This document shows positions 35,107-42,665 of a stretch of DNA of 64,000 nucleotides, piece by piece (the first letter of the stretch is position 1; each line of letters begins with the position of its first letter). The notes beneath the pieces are model-generated. The model did no database searches. It saw only the letters and a program-made list of their open reading frames with translations, and was not told the DNA's origin. Made by a program: the position numbers and the translations under genes. The DNA comes from Hymenobacter sp. 5317J-9 (GTDB taxonomy: Bacteria; Bacteroidota; Bacteroidia; Cytophagales; Hymenobacteraceae). Location: NCBI RefSeq assembly GCF_022921075.1, contig NZ_CP095050.1, positions 2,170,001 to 2,234,000 on the forward strand, in the 5' to 3' direction.

Positions 35107-37584
35107 CTACTTGGCGGCTTCGATTTCGGCAATTGCTTTGTCGACTTGCTCTTTGGCCAGGGCAGCGTTGGGGCCTTTGGCTTGTTTGTCGGCAATGGCT
35201 TTCAGTTGCTCGATGATGGGTTTGTCGGCCCCGTACATCTTGTACTTCACGCCCATGGTCTTGAGGCGGGCGATGCCTTCGGTAATAACGGTGGCATCGT
35301 TGATACGGCCAGCCATCGTGCCGATGGATTCCATCATGCCAAACTGACCATTGGGGCGGGCCGCGTCGAACTTGTCGCGGATGTAAGCCCACTCAGCCAC
35401 CCCGCCGCCTTGGGCATAAGCCTGCATCACGGCCTGGGCAAGGGCGCCGTTGCTTTCTTTTTCCAGCATTTTGGCGCGCGCCAAAGCCTGGGCGGGCTGC
35501 ACGGCGGCCAGCGACCGGAGCGCGGCCGACTGCACGGCATACGACTGGCTATTAAGCTGCTGGCTGAATAGCTTCTCGTCCTTCTTGTCTTTGAGCTGTG
35601 CCAGCGAGCTGAGCACCTGGGCCAGCACCACCGTGTTTTTCTCGGTGGCGGCCAGCTTGCGCAGGGCGGGAGCGGCGGCTTTAGCCACGGCTTTGTCGTC
35701 CATTTTCAGGGCTTGCGCGGCCGCGCCGCGAATGGCGTAGAACTTGTCGTTGAGGGCGGCCAGTAGCACGGCGCGCGAGGCGGCGTTGGTGGTTTGGTCC
35801 TTCGCGGCAGCGGCTACGGCCTCGCGGCGGTCCACATACAGGGGCGCGTGGCCGTACTGGTAGGCAAACTCAGCGGCCGACTTGTTGTCGGTTTTGTTCC
35901 AGAGCAGCTTCTTGCTGGCGTCCACGTTCACCAGGTCGGGCTTGGCCGACAGGGGCATGGTGAAGGTCTGAGTGGCTTCGGTCATCGTCACCGCCTGGTG
36001 CATGGCCTTGCCGCCCACGTAGTAATTGATGGTGAACGGCAGCTGGAAGGGCGTACCCGGCTGGGTTTGCTTCACGGTCACGGACTGCACTTTTTTGCCA
36101 GCGTCCCAGGCGTAGTCGATGGTCACGACGGGGTGGCCGGGCGAATAGTACCACTGGTTCCAGAACCAGTTCAAATCCTGGCCCGACACGGCCTCGAATG
36201 CCAGGCGCATCTGGTGCGCTTCGCCATTGCCGAAAGCATTATCCTTGAGGTATTTCTGCAGGCCGGCGAAAAACACGTCGTCGCCCAGGTAGGTGCGCAG
36301 CATGTCCATGATGGCGCCGCCCTTCTGGTAGCTCACCAGGTCGAACACCTCTTCCTGCTGGTCGTAGTGGAAGCGCACCAGCGTTTTGGCGGCGTCGCGC
36401 GGCGAGCTCAGGTAGCGGCGCAGGTAGGTGTAGTAGTGGGCGTCGGCGGCGTCGCGGCCGTACTTGTGCTCGGCGTAGAGGCCTTCCGAGAAGTCGGCCA
36501 TCGTCTCGTTCACGGTGATGTTGCTCCAGCTTTCGGCCGTCACGTAATCGCCAAACCACTGGTGAAACAGCTCGTGCGCAATCACCGATTCGCTCGAGTA
36601 CTGGCGGTCCAGCAGCTCGCGGTCGGTCATCTGCACCTGCTCGCCGTGCAGGGTGGCGGTGGTGTTTTCCATGGCGCCGCTCACGTAGTCGCGGGCCACA
36701 ATCTGGCTGTATTTGTTCCACGGGTACTCCACGCCGAGGCGGTTGGAGTAGAACTCCAGCATGTCGGTGGTGTTGCCGAAAATCTGCTTGGCGAAGGGCG
36801 CGTACTTGGGCTCGAGGTAGTAGCTCACCTCCTTGCCGCGCCAGGTGTCGGTGGTTTTTTTGAAGTCGCCCACCGCCATCATGAACAGGTAGGGGGCATG
36901 CGGCAGGTCCATTTTCCAAGTGTCGGTGCGCAGGCCGGAGCCGGCGGGCGTGCTGCTCACCAGCTTGCCGTTGCTGAGCGTCACGTATTTGGCGGGCACT
37001 GTCATCGAGATTTCCTCGGTGGTTTTCTGGTTGGGCCGGTCGATGGTGGGGAACCAGGCAGAGGAGCCTTCGGTCTCGCCCTGCGTCCAGATTTGCACCG
37101 GCTTGCCGGCCGTGGCCGAGTCGGGGTTGATGAAATACAGGCCTTTGGCATCGGTGATGGCCGCGCTGCCCTGCACTTTTAGCTCGTCGGGCTTGGCGGT
37201 GTAGTCGAGGTAGATGGTGTACTCCTCGCCGGGCTTGAACATGCGCCCCAGGTTGATGCGCAGGTTCATGCCGTCGGCGTAGTTGTACTTCAGCGGCGTT
37301 TGCTGGCCGCCGGTCACCAGAGCCACGGCCTTGATGTCCATGCCTTTGGCATCGAGCCGCAGCGAGTCGGTGGGGTAGGCGTGTGGCTTGAGCGTGACCC
37401 ACTCTTTGCCGTAGAGGTAGCGCTTGGCGTAGTCGAAGCGCACGTCGAGCTTGGTGTGTACCAGGTCGTTAATCTTGGTGGCCGAGGCGCGGTAGGGCGA
37501 TTCCGGCTTGGCGCCGGGCGCCTGCGCGTGAGCGGCGCTGGTGGCTACGAGGCCGAGCAGGCCCAGCAGGGACAGATGTTTCAT
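35107..37584 (-). CDS. M1-family metallopeptidase with HEAT-like C-terminus
   Basis: 825 aa. Signal peptide (residues 1-20, ending AHAQ). Gluzincin aminopeptidase: exopeptidase motif GAMEN near residue 305, zinc motif HELFHQWFGDY near 336 and third ligand Glu in WSNITVNETMADF. The last 270 residues are Ala-rich alpha-helical repeats (ARAVLLAALNDKFYAIRG, and others) of HEAT type, often fused to secreted Bacteroidota M1 enzymes. It likely trims peptides in the periplasm. Divergent from the TonB receptor gene. Confidence 0.93.
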   Translation of the reverse strand: MKHLSLLGLLGLVATSAAHAQAPGAKPESPYRASATKINDLVHTKLDVRFDYAKRYLYGKEWVTLKPHAYPTDSLRLDAKGMDIKAVALVTGGQQTPLKYNYADGMNLRINLGRMFKPGEEYTIYLDYTAKPDELKVQGSAAITDAKGLYFINPDSATAGKPVQIWTQGETEGSSAWFPTIDRPNQKTTEEISMTVPAKYVTLSNGKLVSSTPAGSGLRTDTWKMDLPHAPYLFMMAVGDFKKTTDTWRGKEVSYYLEPKYAPFAKQIFGNTTDMLEFYSNRLGVEYPWNKYSQIVARDYVSGAMENTTATLHGEQVQMTDRELLDRQYSSESVIAHELFHQWFGDYVTAESWSNITVNETMADFSEGLYAEHKYGRDAADAHYYTYLRRYLSSPRDAAKTLVRFHYDQQEEVFDLVSYQKGGAIMDMLRTYLGDDVFFAGLQKYLKDNAFGNGEAHQMRLAFEAVSGQDLNWFWNQWYYSPGHPVVTIDYAWDAGKKVQSVTVKQTQPGTPFQLPFTINYYVGGKAMHQAVTMTEATQTFTMPLSAKPDLVNVDASKKLLWNKTDNKSAAEFAYQYGHAPLYVDRREAVAAAAKDQTTNAASRAVLLAALNDKFYAIRGAAAQALKMDDKAVAKAAAPALRKLAATEKNTVVLAQVLSSLAQLKDKKDEKLFSQQLNSQSYAVQSAALRSLAAVQPAQALARAKMLEKESNGALAQAVMQAYAQGGGVAEWAYIRDKFDAARPNGQFGMMESIGTMAGRINDATVITEGIARLKTMGVKYKMYGADKPIIEQLKAIADKQAKGPNAALAKEQVDKAIAEIEAAK

Positions 37585-37757
37585 TCAGAAAAAGGGGTGA
37601 GTGAAAGTGGGAGTTCGCGCGAAGGACCAGGCCGCGGCGCGGCGGTTGCTTCGCGTAGCCACGAAAGTAGCGCGGACGCTGCGAGTCTGCGCCTCCGTGG
37701 TAAGAGCGAAGGCGCTTGCTACCGGGACGATGCGGGTTCGCAGCGGCATCGCTACAG

Positions 37758-37765
37758 TAAGTTTG
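37758..37765 (+). promoter_or_regulatory. -7 box of the TonB-receptor gene
   Basis: TAAGTTTG, an exact TAnnTTTG match, lies 23 bp before the ATG at 37789, implying a short 5' leader. Confidence 0.5.
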
Positions 37766-37788
37766 TGGCCTCATCAACCTCCCGCTCA

Positions 37789-39768
37789 ATGCGACTTATT
37801 CGCTACGCCACGCCACTTTTCTGCTCTTTTTTTGCCTTTAACTCCCTCGCCCAGACCGCTCCGGCCGACAGCGCCCGCAGCCTGCGTGAGGTGACGGTGT
37901 ACGGCTCGCGCCTGAACCAGGTATCGGGCCAGACCGGCCGCTACGTGTCAGTAATTCCGGGCCGCACGCTGAGCCAGTACCCCGTGGCCTCGCTCGACGA
38001 CCTGCTGCGACTGCTGCCGGCCCTGGAGGTGCAGAGTCGCGGCAACTTCGGCACCCAGGCCGACATCACCCTGCGCGGCTCCACCTTCAACCAGGTCCTG
38101 ATTCTGCTGGACGGCATGCGACTCAACGACCCGCTCACCGGCCATTTTGCGGGCTACTTCCCCATCACGCCGGCCGAGATTGAGCAGATTGAAGTGGTGC
38201 GCGGCCCCGGTGCGGCGCTCTACGGCCCCGACGCCGTGGGCGGCTTCGTCAACATCGTGACCAAGACCTTCGCCGCCACCCACCGCCCCGATGCCATGGA
38301 GCTGGGCGGCACTTTCCTAGCCGGCGAGTACGATTTGAAAAGCACCAACGCCGGCTTCTACGGGCAGGAGAAAGGCCTGCGCCTGGCCGGTGGCATTCTC
38401 AACAACACGGCCAGCGGCCAGCAACTCAATCTGCCCGGCGGCGGCCGCAACGATTTTAGGCTCAATACCTACTCCCTGTCGGGGGCTTACCAGATTAGCG
38501 AAAAGCTGAGCGCCGCCGCCCGCGCCAGCTTCGACCGGCGCGACTACAACGCCCAGAACTTCTATACCACTGCGGCCGGCGACCGCGCCCGCGAAATCAC
38601 TTCGCGCGATTGGTATCAGGGCCAATTGCGCTACGACTGGAACGCCCGCGCCCGCACCGAGCTGCAGCTGGTGAGCACCGCCAGCACCGATTACTACCAG
38701 TACACGCCCGTTTCGGTGGCCAGCAGCCACCTCATGCACTACCTCAACGTGCAGGGCCAGCACCAGCTCACGCTCTCAGATAAAGTGCGTCTGACGCTGG
38801 GCGGCCAGGCCGACCGCCGCGCCGTGCGCAGCAACGACCAGGGCCGCCACGCCGTGTGGCACCAAGGCGCATTCGCCGTGGCCGGCCTCACGCCCACCAA
38901 TCGCCTGAGCCTCACGGCCGCCCTGCGCCTCGACCACGACCAGGCCTACGGCACCGAGGTGGTGCCCCAACTCACCGCCAGCCAGCAGGTGAGCGAGAAG
39001 CTGACGGTGCGCGGCGCCGTGGGCCGCGCCATTCGGGCGGCCAATTTTACGGAGCAGTATTACTCGTCCATTCGGCCCGGCACGGTGCCCAGCGGCTTCA
39101 ATATCGGCAACCCCAACCTGAGCGCCGAGCGCACCTGGAGCTACGAGGGTGGCCTCGATTTCCAGCCCTTGTCGGCCCTGACGCTGCGCGCCACCTATTT
39201 CAACCGCTACGGCCGCAACCTGATTGACTACGTGGGCCAGTCGGGCAGCCAGGTAATTGAGACGACAGGCCTCACCAACCTGAACCCCGCCGCTACCTAT
39301 CGGCTGGCCGAAAACCTGTTTGCCGTGACCACCCGGGGCCTGGAGCTGGAAGCCACCACCCGCGCCCAGCTCACGCCCCAGCTGCGCCTTGACGGCAGCC
39401 TGGGCTACACCTATACCCACCTCGACGTGGCCGGCGACGTGGTGTCGCAGTACCTCAGCAACGTGGCTAAACAGCTCATTACCGGCAACGTGAGCCTGAC
39501 GCACCGGCGTTTTAGCGTGGGCGTGGGGGGAGTCTATAAGCAGCGCGCCGGCCAGCGCACCACCCCCAGCGCCACCGTCAACGACGCGGAGCTGACGCCC
39601 AGCTACGTGGTCGTCAACGGGCGCCTGGACGTGGCGCTGCTGCCCGACCGGGTGTGGGTGGTGGGACAGGCCCAGAACCTGTTCAACGCACAGTATTCAG
39701 ACCTGCTGGGCGCCCAAATGCCCGGCCGCTGGCTGATGGCCGGCGTGCGGCTGGCCCTGCGCAAATAG
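37789..39768 (+). CDS. TonB-dependent receptor (BtuB-like architecture)
   Basis: 659 aa from ATG 37789. Signal peptide (residues about 1-22, ending SLAQ), plug domain (about 45-160, with DITLRGSTFNQVLILLDGMRLND and EVVRGPGAALYGPDAVGGFVNIVTK), then a 22-strand barrel; the final strand ends in a short basic tail after LMAGVRLAL. No N-terminal carboxypeptidase-like domain and no adjacent SusD, so it is of the small-substrate (siderophore/vitamin) rather than glycan type. No cobalamin riboswitch precedes it. Substrate unknown. Confidence 0.92.
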   Translation: MRLIRYATPLFCSFFAFNSLAQTAPADSARSLREVTVYGSRLNQVSGQTGRYVSVIPGRTLSQYPVASLDDLLRLLPALEVQSRGNFGTQADITLRGSTFNQVLILLDGMRLNDPLTGHFAGYFPITPAEIEQIEVVRGPGAALYGPDAVGGFVNIVTKTFAATHRPDAMELGGTFLAGEYDLKSTNAGFYGQEKGLRLAGGILNNTASGQQLNLPGGGRNDFRLNTYSLSGAYQISEKLSAAARASFDRRDYNAQNFYTTAAGDRAREITSRDWYQGQLRYDWNARARTELQLVSTASTDYYQYTPVSVASSHLMHYLNVQGQHQLTLSDKVRLTLGGQADRRAVRSNDQGRHAVWHQGAFAVAGLTPTNRLSLTAALRLDHDQAYGTEVVPQLTASQQVSEKLTVRGAVGRAIRAANFTEQYYSSIRPGTVPSGFNIGNPNLSAERTWSYEGGLDFQPLSALTLRATYFNRYGRNLIDYVGQSGSQVIETTGLTNLNPAATYRLAENLFAVTTRGLELEATTRAQLTPQLRLDGSLGYTYTHLDVAGDVVSQYLSNVAKQLITGNVSLTHRRFSVGVGGVYKQRAGQRTTPSATVNDAELTPSYVVVNGRLDVALLPDRVWVVGQAQNLFNAQYSDLLGAQMPGRWLMAGVRLALRK

Positions 39769-39789
39769 CGCGCATCTGCCAGCTCAAAA

Positions 39790-39833
39790 AAAGCGAAAGC
39801 CCCCGATTTTGAACAAGTCGGGGGCTTTCGCTG
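39790..39833 (+). terminator. Terminator of the TonB-receptor gene
   Basis: Perfect 15-bp stem AGCGAAAGCCCCCGA (39792-39806) / TCGGGGGCTTTCGCT (39818-39832). The -7 box of the next transcript begins at 39834. Confidence 0.9.
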
Positions 39834-39841
39834 TATCTTTG
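39834..39841 (+). promoter_or_regulatory. -7 box of the SAM-riboswitch transcript
   Basis: TATCTTTG is an exact TAnnTTTG match. A TTTG at 39808-39811 lies 22 bp upstream as a possible -33 element, inside the preceding terminator loop. RNA would start roughly 25 nt before the riboswitch P1 stem. Confidence 0.6.
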
Positions 39842-39870
39842 CCGTATCAATTCTTTCTCCCTGAAGGATT

Positions 39871-39965
39871 GTTTTTATACAGAGGCGCTGAGAGACAGGC
39901 TCTACGACGCGCCGGCAACCGCTTGCAACCGCAGGCAAGGTGCCAATTCCTGACCATATAAAAAC
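39871..39965 (+). ncRNA. SAM-I (S-box) riboswitch
   Basis: The aptamer layout is readable. P1 is a perfect 9-bp helix, GTTTTTATA (39871-39879) with TATAAAAAC (39957-39965). P2 pairs GGCGC (39884-39888) with GCGCC (39909-39913) around GAGAGACAGGCTC. The conserved CCGGCAACC follows at about 39912-39920. P3 is GCTTGC/GCAGGC (39921-39936), then the conserved AAGGTGCCAATTCCTG (39937-39952). These are the hallmark SAM-I core blocks. It binds S-adenosylmethionine and normally turns off sulfur and methionine genes. Sulfur-related genes follow on the same strand. Confidence 0.93.
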
Positions 39966-40033
39966 AAGTTGCCGTGGAAGCCTCCAATAACCAACCCGCT
40001 TTTCTTGCTGCTTTTCGTGCCCGCGCCGCTGCC

Positions 40034-40081
40034 ATGCGTTGCGCCGGCATGGCGTGTTGTTGCTGTTGTTGTCTGGCCTAA
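40034..40081 (+). CDS. Poly-cysteine leader peptide
   Basis: A 15-codon ORF, MRCAGMACCCCCCLA, ends at TAA 40079-40081. Six consecutive Cys codons (TGT TGT TGC TGT TGT TGT) are near the end; eight of the residues are Cys in the stretch RCAGMACCCCCC counting all positions as seen (one early plus seven grouped only if A-C is included, so at least seven in total). The frame is open upstream to a GTG at 39974 (35 aa). It lies 68 nt after the SAM riboswitch and 255 nt before the ATP-grasp gene. Such codon runs are typical of ribosome-stalling attenuators; poly-Cys leaders are known before actinobacterial sulfur genes. Here a cysteine-sensing role is inferred. No Shine-Dalgarno is visible. Confidence 0.72.
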   Translation: MRCAGMACCCCCCLA

Positions 40082-40107
40082 CCCGCTCCATCTTTTTCAT
40101 CGCGGGT
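40081..40107 (+). promoter_or_regulatory. Hairpin overlapping the leader-peptide stop codon
   Basis: ACCCGC (40081-40086) can pair with GCGGGT (40102-40107). A ribosome stalled on the Cys run would cover the left arm. Further hairpins are possible at about 40138-40170 (CGCCG/CGGCG repeats) and 40204-40226 (CACAGC/GCTGTG). None has a classic T-run, so the mechanism (termination, Rho access or translation) is open. Confidence 0.4.
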
Positions 40108-40292
40108 AGCTAAGCCGAGTCCGGAGCAAGTTGGCTTCGCCGGGCCGCCGTGTGCGGCGTCGGCGGGCGTGTATTCATCGGTTTCCGGTCTTTTTCGGTC
40201 CTGGCACAGCACTAGGCGCTGTGTGGCCACTTTATCGTCTCATTTCGGGCTTTGCCAGTTCTCCACCTGCCTTGGGCAGCATGCTCGCTTGC

Positions 40293-40324
40293 CTACGCTT
40301 CAACTCATCTACGCTTCAACTCAT
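40293..40324 (+). repeat. Perfect 16-bp tandem duplication
   Basis: CTACGCTTCAACTCAT occurs twice back to back (40293-40308 and 40309-40324), ending 12 bp before the ATP-grasp ATG in the 5' leader. Confidence 0.95.
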
Positions 40325-40336
40325 TTATTTTCAGAT

Positions 40337-41332
40337 ATGTCTGCTGTTCAAAAGCCCATTGGTATCTACTTCGAACACCCCGAATGGTTCAAGCCGCTCT
40401 TTGCCGAGCTGGACCGCCGCGGGCTGCCCTACGAGAAAATTGACGCTGCCCACCACCTCTACGACCCCGCCGAAAAGGAAAGCCGCTACAGCCTGGTGGT
40501 CAACCGTATGAGCTCGTCGGCTTACCTGCGCGGGCACGGGCAGGGCATTTTTCATACAGCGGGCTACGCAACGCACCTGGAGCGTATTGGCACGCGCATC
40601 ATCAACGGCTCGGCGGCCACGGCCATCGAGACGAACAAGGCCCGGCAATTGTCACTGTTTGAGTCGCTGGGGCTGAAGTACCCGAAGTCGTTTGTGATTA
40701 ACCATGCTTCGCGGGCCATTGATGCGGCCAAGGAACTGCGTTTCCCCATCGTGGTGAAGGTGAACATCGGCGGCAGCGGCGCGGGCATCATCCGCTTCGA
40801 TACGCCTGAAGGCCTGCAGGCCGCCGTCGACAACAACCAGATTGACCTCGGCATCGACCAGACCGCGCTGGTGCAGGAGTACGTGACGCCCCGCGGCGGC
40901 AACATCCACCGCGTCGAAACGCTGGACGGCAAGTTTCTCTACGCCATGAAGGTGTACACCACCGGCGAAAGCTTCAACCTGTGCCCGGCCGAAATCTGCC
41001 AGATTCCGGAAGAGCAGTCGGCCGAGTTCTGCTTGACCGAAGCGCCTAAGAAAGGCATTCAGGTGGAAGCCTTCACACCGCCGGCGGAGGTGATTGCGGC
41101 CGTGGAGCGCATCGTGGCCGCTGCCAAAATTGACGTGGGCGGCATCGAATACCTGATTGACGACCGCACCGGCGACGTGCTGTTCTACGACATCAACGCC
41201 CTGTCCAACTTCGTAGCCGACGCCGTGAACGTGGTGGGTTTCGACCCCTATGCCCGCTTCGTGGACTATCTGGAAGCGCAGTTGCCCGCAGCCGTGGCCA
41301 CCACTGCACGGGCCGAGCTGGCCACCGCTTAA
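40337..41332 (+). CDS. ATP-grasp (RimK-like) ligase of the SAM-riboswitch operon
   Basis: 331 aa from ATG 40337; upstream frames lack family character. ATP-grasp fold enzymes form an acyl-phosphate and join it to an amine or thiol. Visible: preATP-grasp region (residues 1-95), FPIVVKVNIGGSGAGIIRF (ATP-binding lysine and Gly loop, near 135-155), ALVQEYVTPRGG, and metal ligands in GGIEYLIDDRTGDVLFYDINALSNF. RimK/glutathione-synthetase-like, but the exact substrate is not recognisable. First structural gene after the SAM riboswitch and poly-Cys leader, followed by a flavin monooxygenase, so a sulfur-compound substrate is inferred. Confidence 0.85.
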   Translation: MSAVQKPIGIYFEHPEWFKPLFAELDRRGLPYEKIDAAHHLYDPAEKESRYSLVVNRMSSSAYLRGHGQGIFHTAGYATHLERIGTRIINGSAATAIETNKARQLSLFESLGLKYPKSFVINHASRAIDAAKELRFPIVVKVNIGGSGAGIIRFDTPEGLQAAVDNNQIDLGIDQTALVQEYVTPRGGNIHRVETLDGKFLYAMKVYTTGESFNLCPAEICQIPEEQSAEFCLTEAPKKGIQVEAFTPPAEVIAAVERIVAAAKIDVGGIEYLIDDRTGDVLFYDINALSNFVADAVNVVGFDPYARFVDYLEAQLPAAVATTARAELATA

Positions 41333-41355
41333 GCTGTTAATCAGAAACTCAAGAA

Positions 41356-41450
41356 CGTCATGCTGAGCGCAGTCGAAGCATCTCTACCGCTTCGTTGCAG
41401 CGAAGTCGATACTCACCAGGTAGGGGTGTTTCGACTGCGTTCGACACGAC
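41356..41450. repeat. Degenerate family A palindrome, copy 4
   Basis: The left arm (41356-41390) is intact family A (TGCTGAGCGCAGTCGAAGCA). The right arm is eroded (GTTTCGACTGCGTTCGACAC), suggesting an old copy. It lies between the ATP-grasp and monooxygenase genes. Confidence 0.8.
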
Positions 41451-41471
41451 AGTCCATTAACGTTTTATACA

Positions 41472-42491
41472 ATGAAATTTGGATATTGGATGCCCGTTTT
41501 CGGGGGCTGGCTGCGCAACGTCGAAGACGAGCAGATGCCCACCGACTGGAGCTACGTGAAGCAGCTGGCGCAGCGAAGTGAAGCCTGGGGCTACGACCTG
41601 ACGCTGATTGCCGAGTTGTACCTCAATGACATCAAGGGCACCGAAGCGCCGTCGCTGGAAGCGTGGAGCACAGCCTCGGCCCTGGCTGCCGTAACCGAGC
41701 AGCTGGAAATAATGGTGGCCGTGCGCCCCACCTTTCACAACCCCGCGCTGCTGGCCAAGCAGGCCGCCAACATCGACCTGATTGCGCCGGGCCGCCTGTC
41801 GCTCAATGTGGTGTCGAGTTGGTGGCGCGATGAGGCCACCAAGTACGGCCTGCACTTCGAGCAGCACGACGACCGGTACGCCCGCACCAAGGAGTGGCTC
41901 GACGTGGTGACCAACCTGTGGCAGCAGGACCATTTCAGCTACCAGGGCAAGTATTACCAGGTGGCCGACAACATCCTGCAACCCAAGCCCGCCAAAGCCC
42001 CGTTCCTGTACGCCGGCGGCGAGTCGGAAGCGGCTAAGGACCTCATTTCGAGCCAGTGCGACGGCTACGTGATGCACGGCGACTCGCCGGAGCAAATCGG
42101 GGCCCGCATTGCCGACATGCGCCGCCGCCGCGAACAGAAAGGCCTGCCGCCCATGAAATTCGGCGTGGCCGGCTACGCCATTGTGCGCGAAAACGAGCAG
42201 GACGTGAAGAAGGAGCTGGACCGCATTACCAACGTGCAGGCCTCGGCCTCGGGCTACGGCAATTACCAGCAGTGGCTGGCCGGCACGCAGCTGGAGCAGC
42301 AGGTGTCGCTGCACGACTACTCGGTATCGAACCGCGGCCTGCGCACCGGCCTCACCGGCACGTCTGCTCAGCTGCAGGACCGCATTGGTGCCTTCGAGCA
42401 GGTGGGAGTCGATTTCTTCCTGTTACAGGCCAGCCCGCAGCTGGAGGAGATGGAGCGGTTTTCAGAGTCGGTTATTCAAGTATTGGCGTAG
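41472..42491 (+). CDS. LLM-class flavin-dependent monooxygenase (SfnG/SsuD-like)
   Basis: 339 aa TIM-barrel of the luciferase-like group. It uses FMNH2 and O2. Segments such as MKFGYWMPVFGGW, LTLIAELYLNDIKGTEA, SLNVVSSWWRDEATKYG and FLYAGGESEAAKDLI match the alkanesulfonate/dimethylsulfone monooxygenase branch, which cleaves C-S bonds to release sulfite or sulfinate under sulfur limitation. No partner flavin reductase is present nearby. Presence in a SAM-riboswitch transcript supports a sulfur-scavenging role; the exact substrate is unknown. Confidence 0.88.
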   Translation: MKFGYWMPVFGGWLRNVEDEQMPTDWSYVKQLAQRSEAWGYDLTLIAELYLNDIKGTEAPSLEAWSTASALAAVTEQLEIMVAVRPTFHNPALLAKQAANIDLIAPGRLSLNVVSSWWRDEATKYGLHFEQHDDRYARTKEWLDVVTNLWQQDHFSYQGKYYQVADNILQPKPAKAPFLYAGGESEAAKDLISSQCDGYVMHGDSPEQIGARIADMRRRREQKGLPPMKFGVAGYAIVRENEQDVKKELDRITNVQASASGYGNYQQWLAGTQLEQQVSLHDYSVSNRGLRTGLTGTSAQLQDRIGAFEQVGVDFFLLQASPQLEEMERFSESVIQVLA

Positions 42492-42525
42492 CACTGGCTA
42501 TTGACCGCAATGCATTTCAACAGGC

Positions 42526-42623
42526 CGTCATGCTGAGCGAAGTCGAAGCATCTCGCGTGCAGAAGTAATTCAATTGATTGGTTTACTGCCACACATGAGA
42601 TGCTTCGACTTCGCTCAGCACGT
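42526..42623. repeat. Dispersed extragenic palindrome, family A, copy 5
   Basis: Arms from 42526 and to 42623 with core TGCTGAGCGAAGTCGAAGCA; the right arm lacks TGA near its end. It lies between monooxygenase and permease genes and ends 43 bp before the permease ATG. Confidence 0.88.
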
Positions 42624-42665
42624 TCTTTTTTCTATGCGCCCTTACCAGCGCATTTCAACAACTAC

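Noticed and set aside
35794..37182. 462-codon plus-strand frame opposite the M1 peptidase
   Set aside because: Shadow frame; HEXXH and GAMEN motifs prove the minus-strand gene.
39871..39965. TPP or cobalamin riboswitch for the TonB or sulfur genes
   Set aside because: The conserved blocks (GGCAACC and AAGGTGCCAATTCCTG) and perfect P1 fit SAM-I, not TPP or B12.
40131..40511. 126-codon frame overlapping the sulfur-operon leader and ATP-grasp start
   Set aside because: Its C-terminal part is out of frame with a clear ATP-grasp protein and its N-terminus is low-complexity Arg/Ala.
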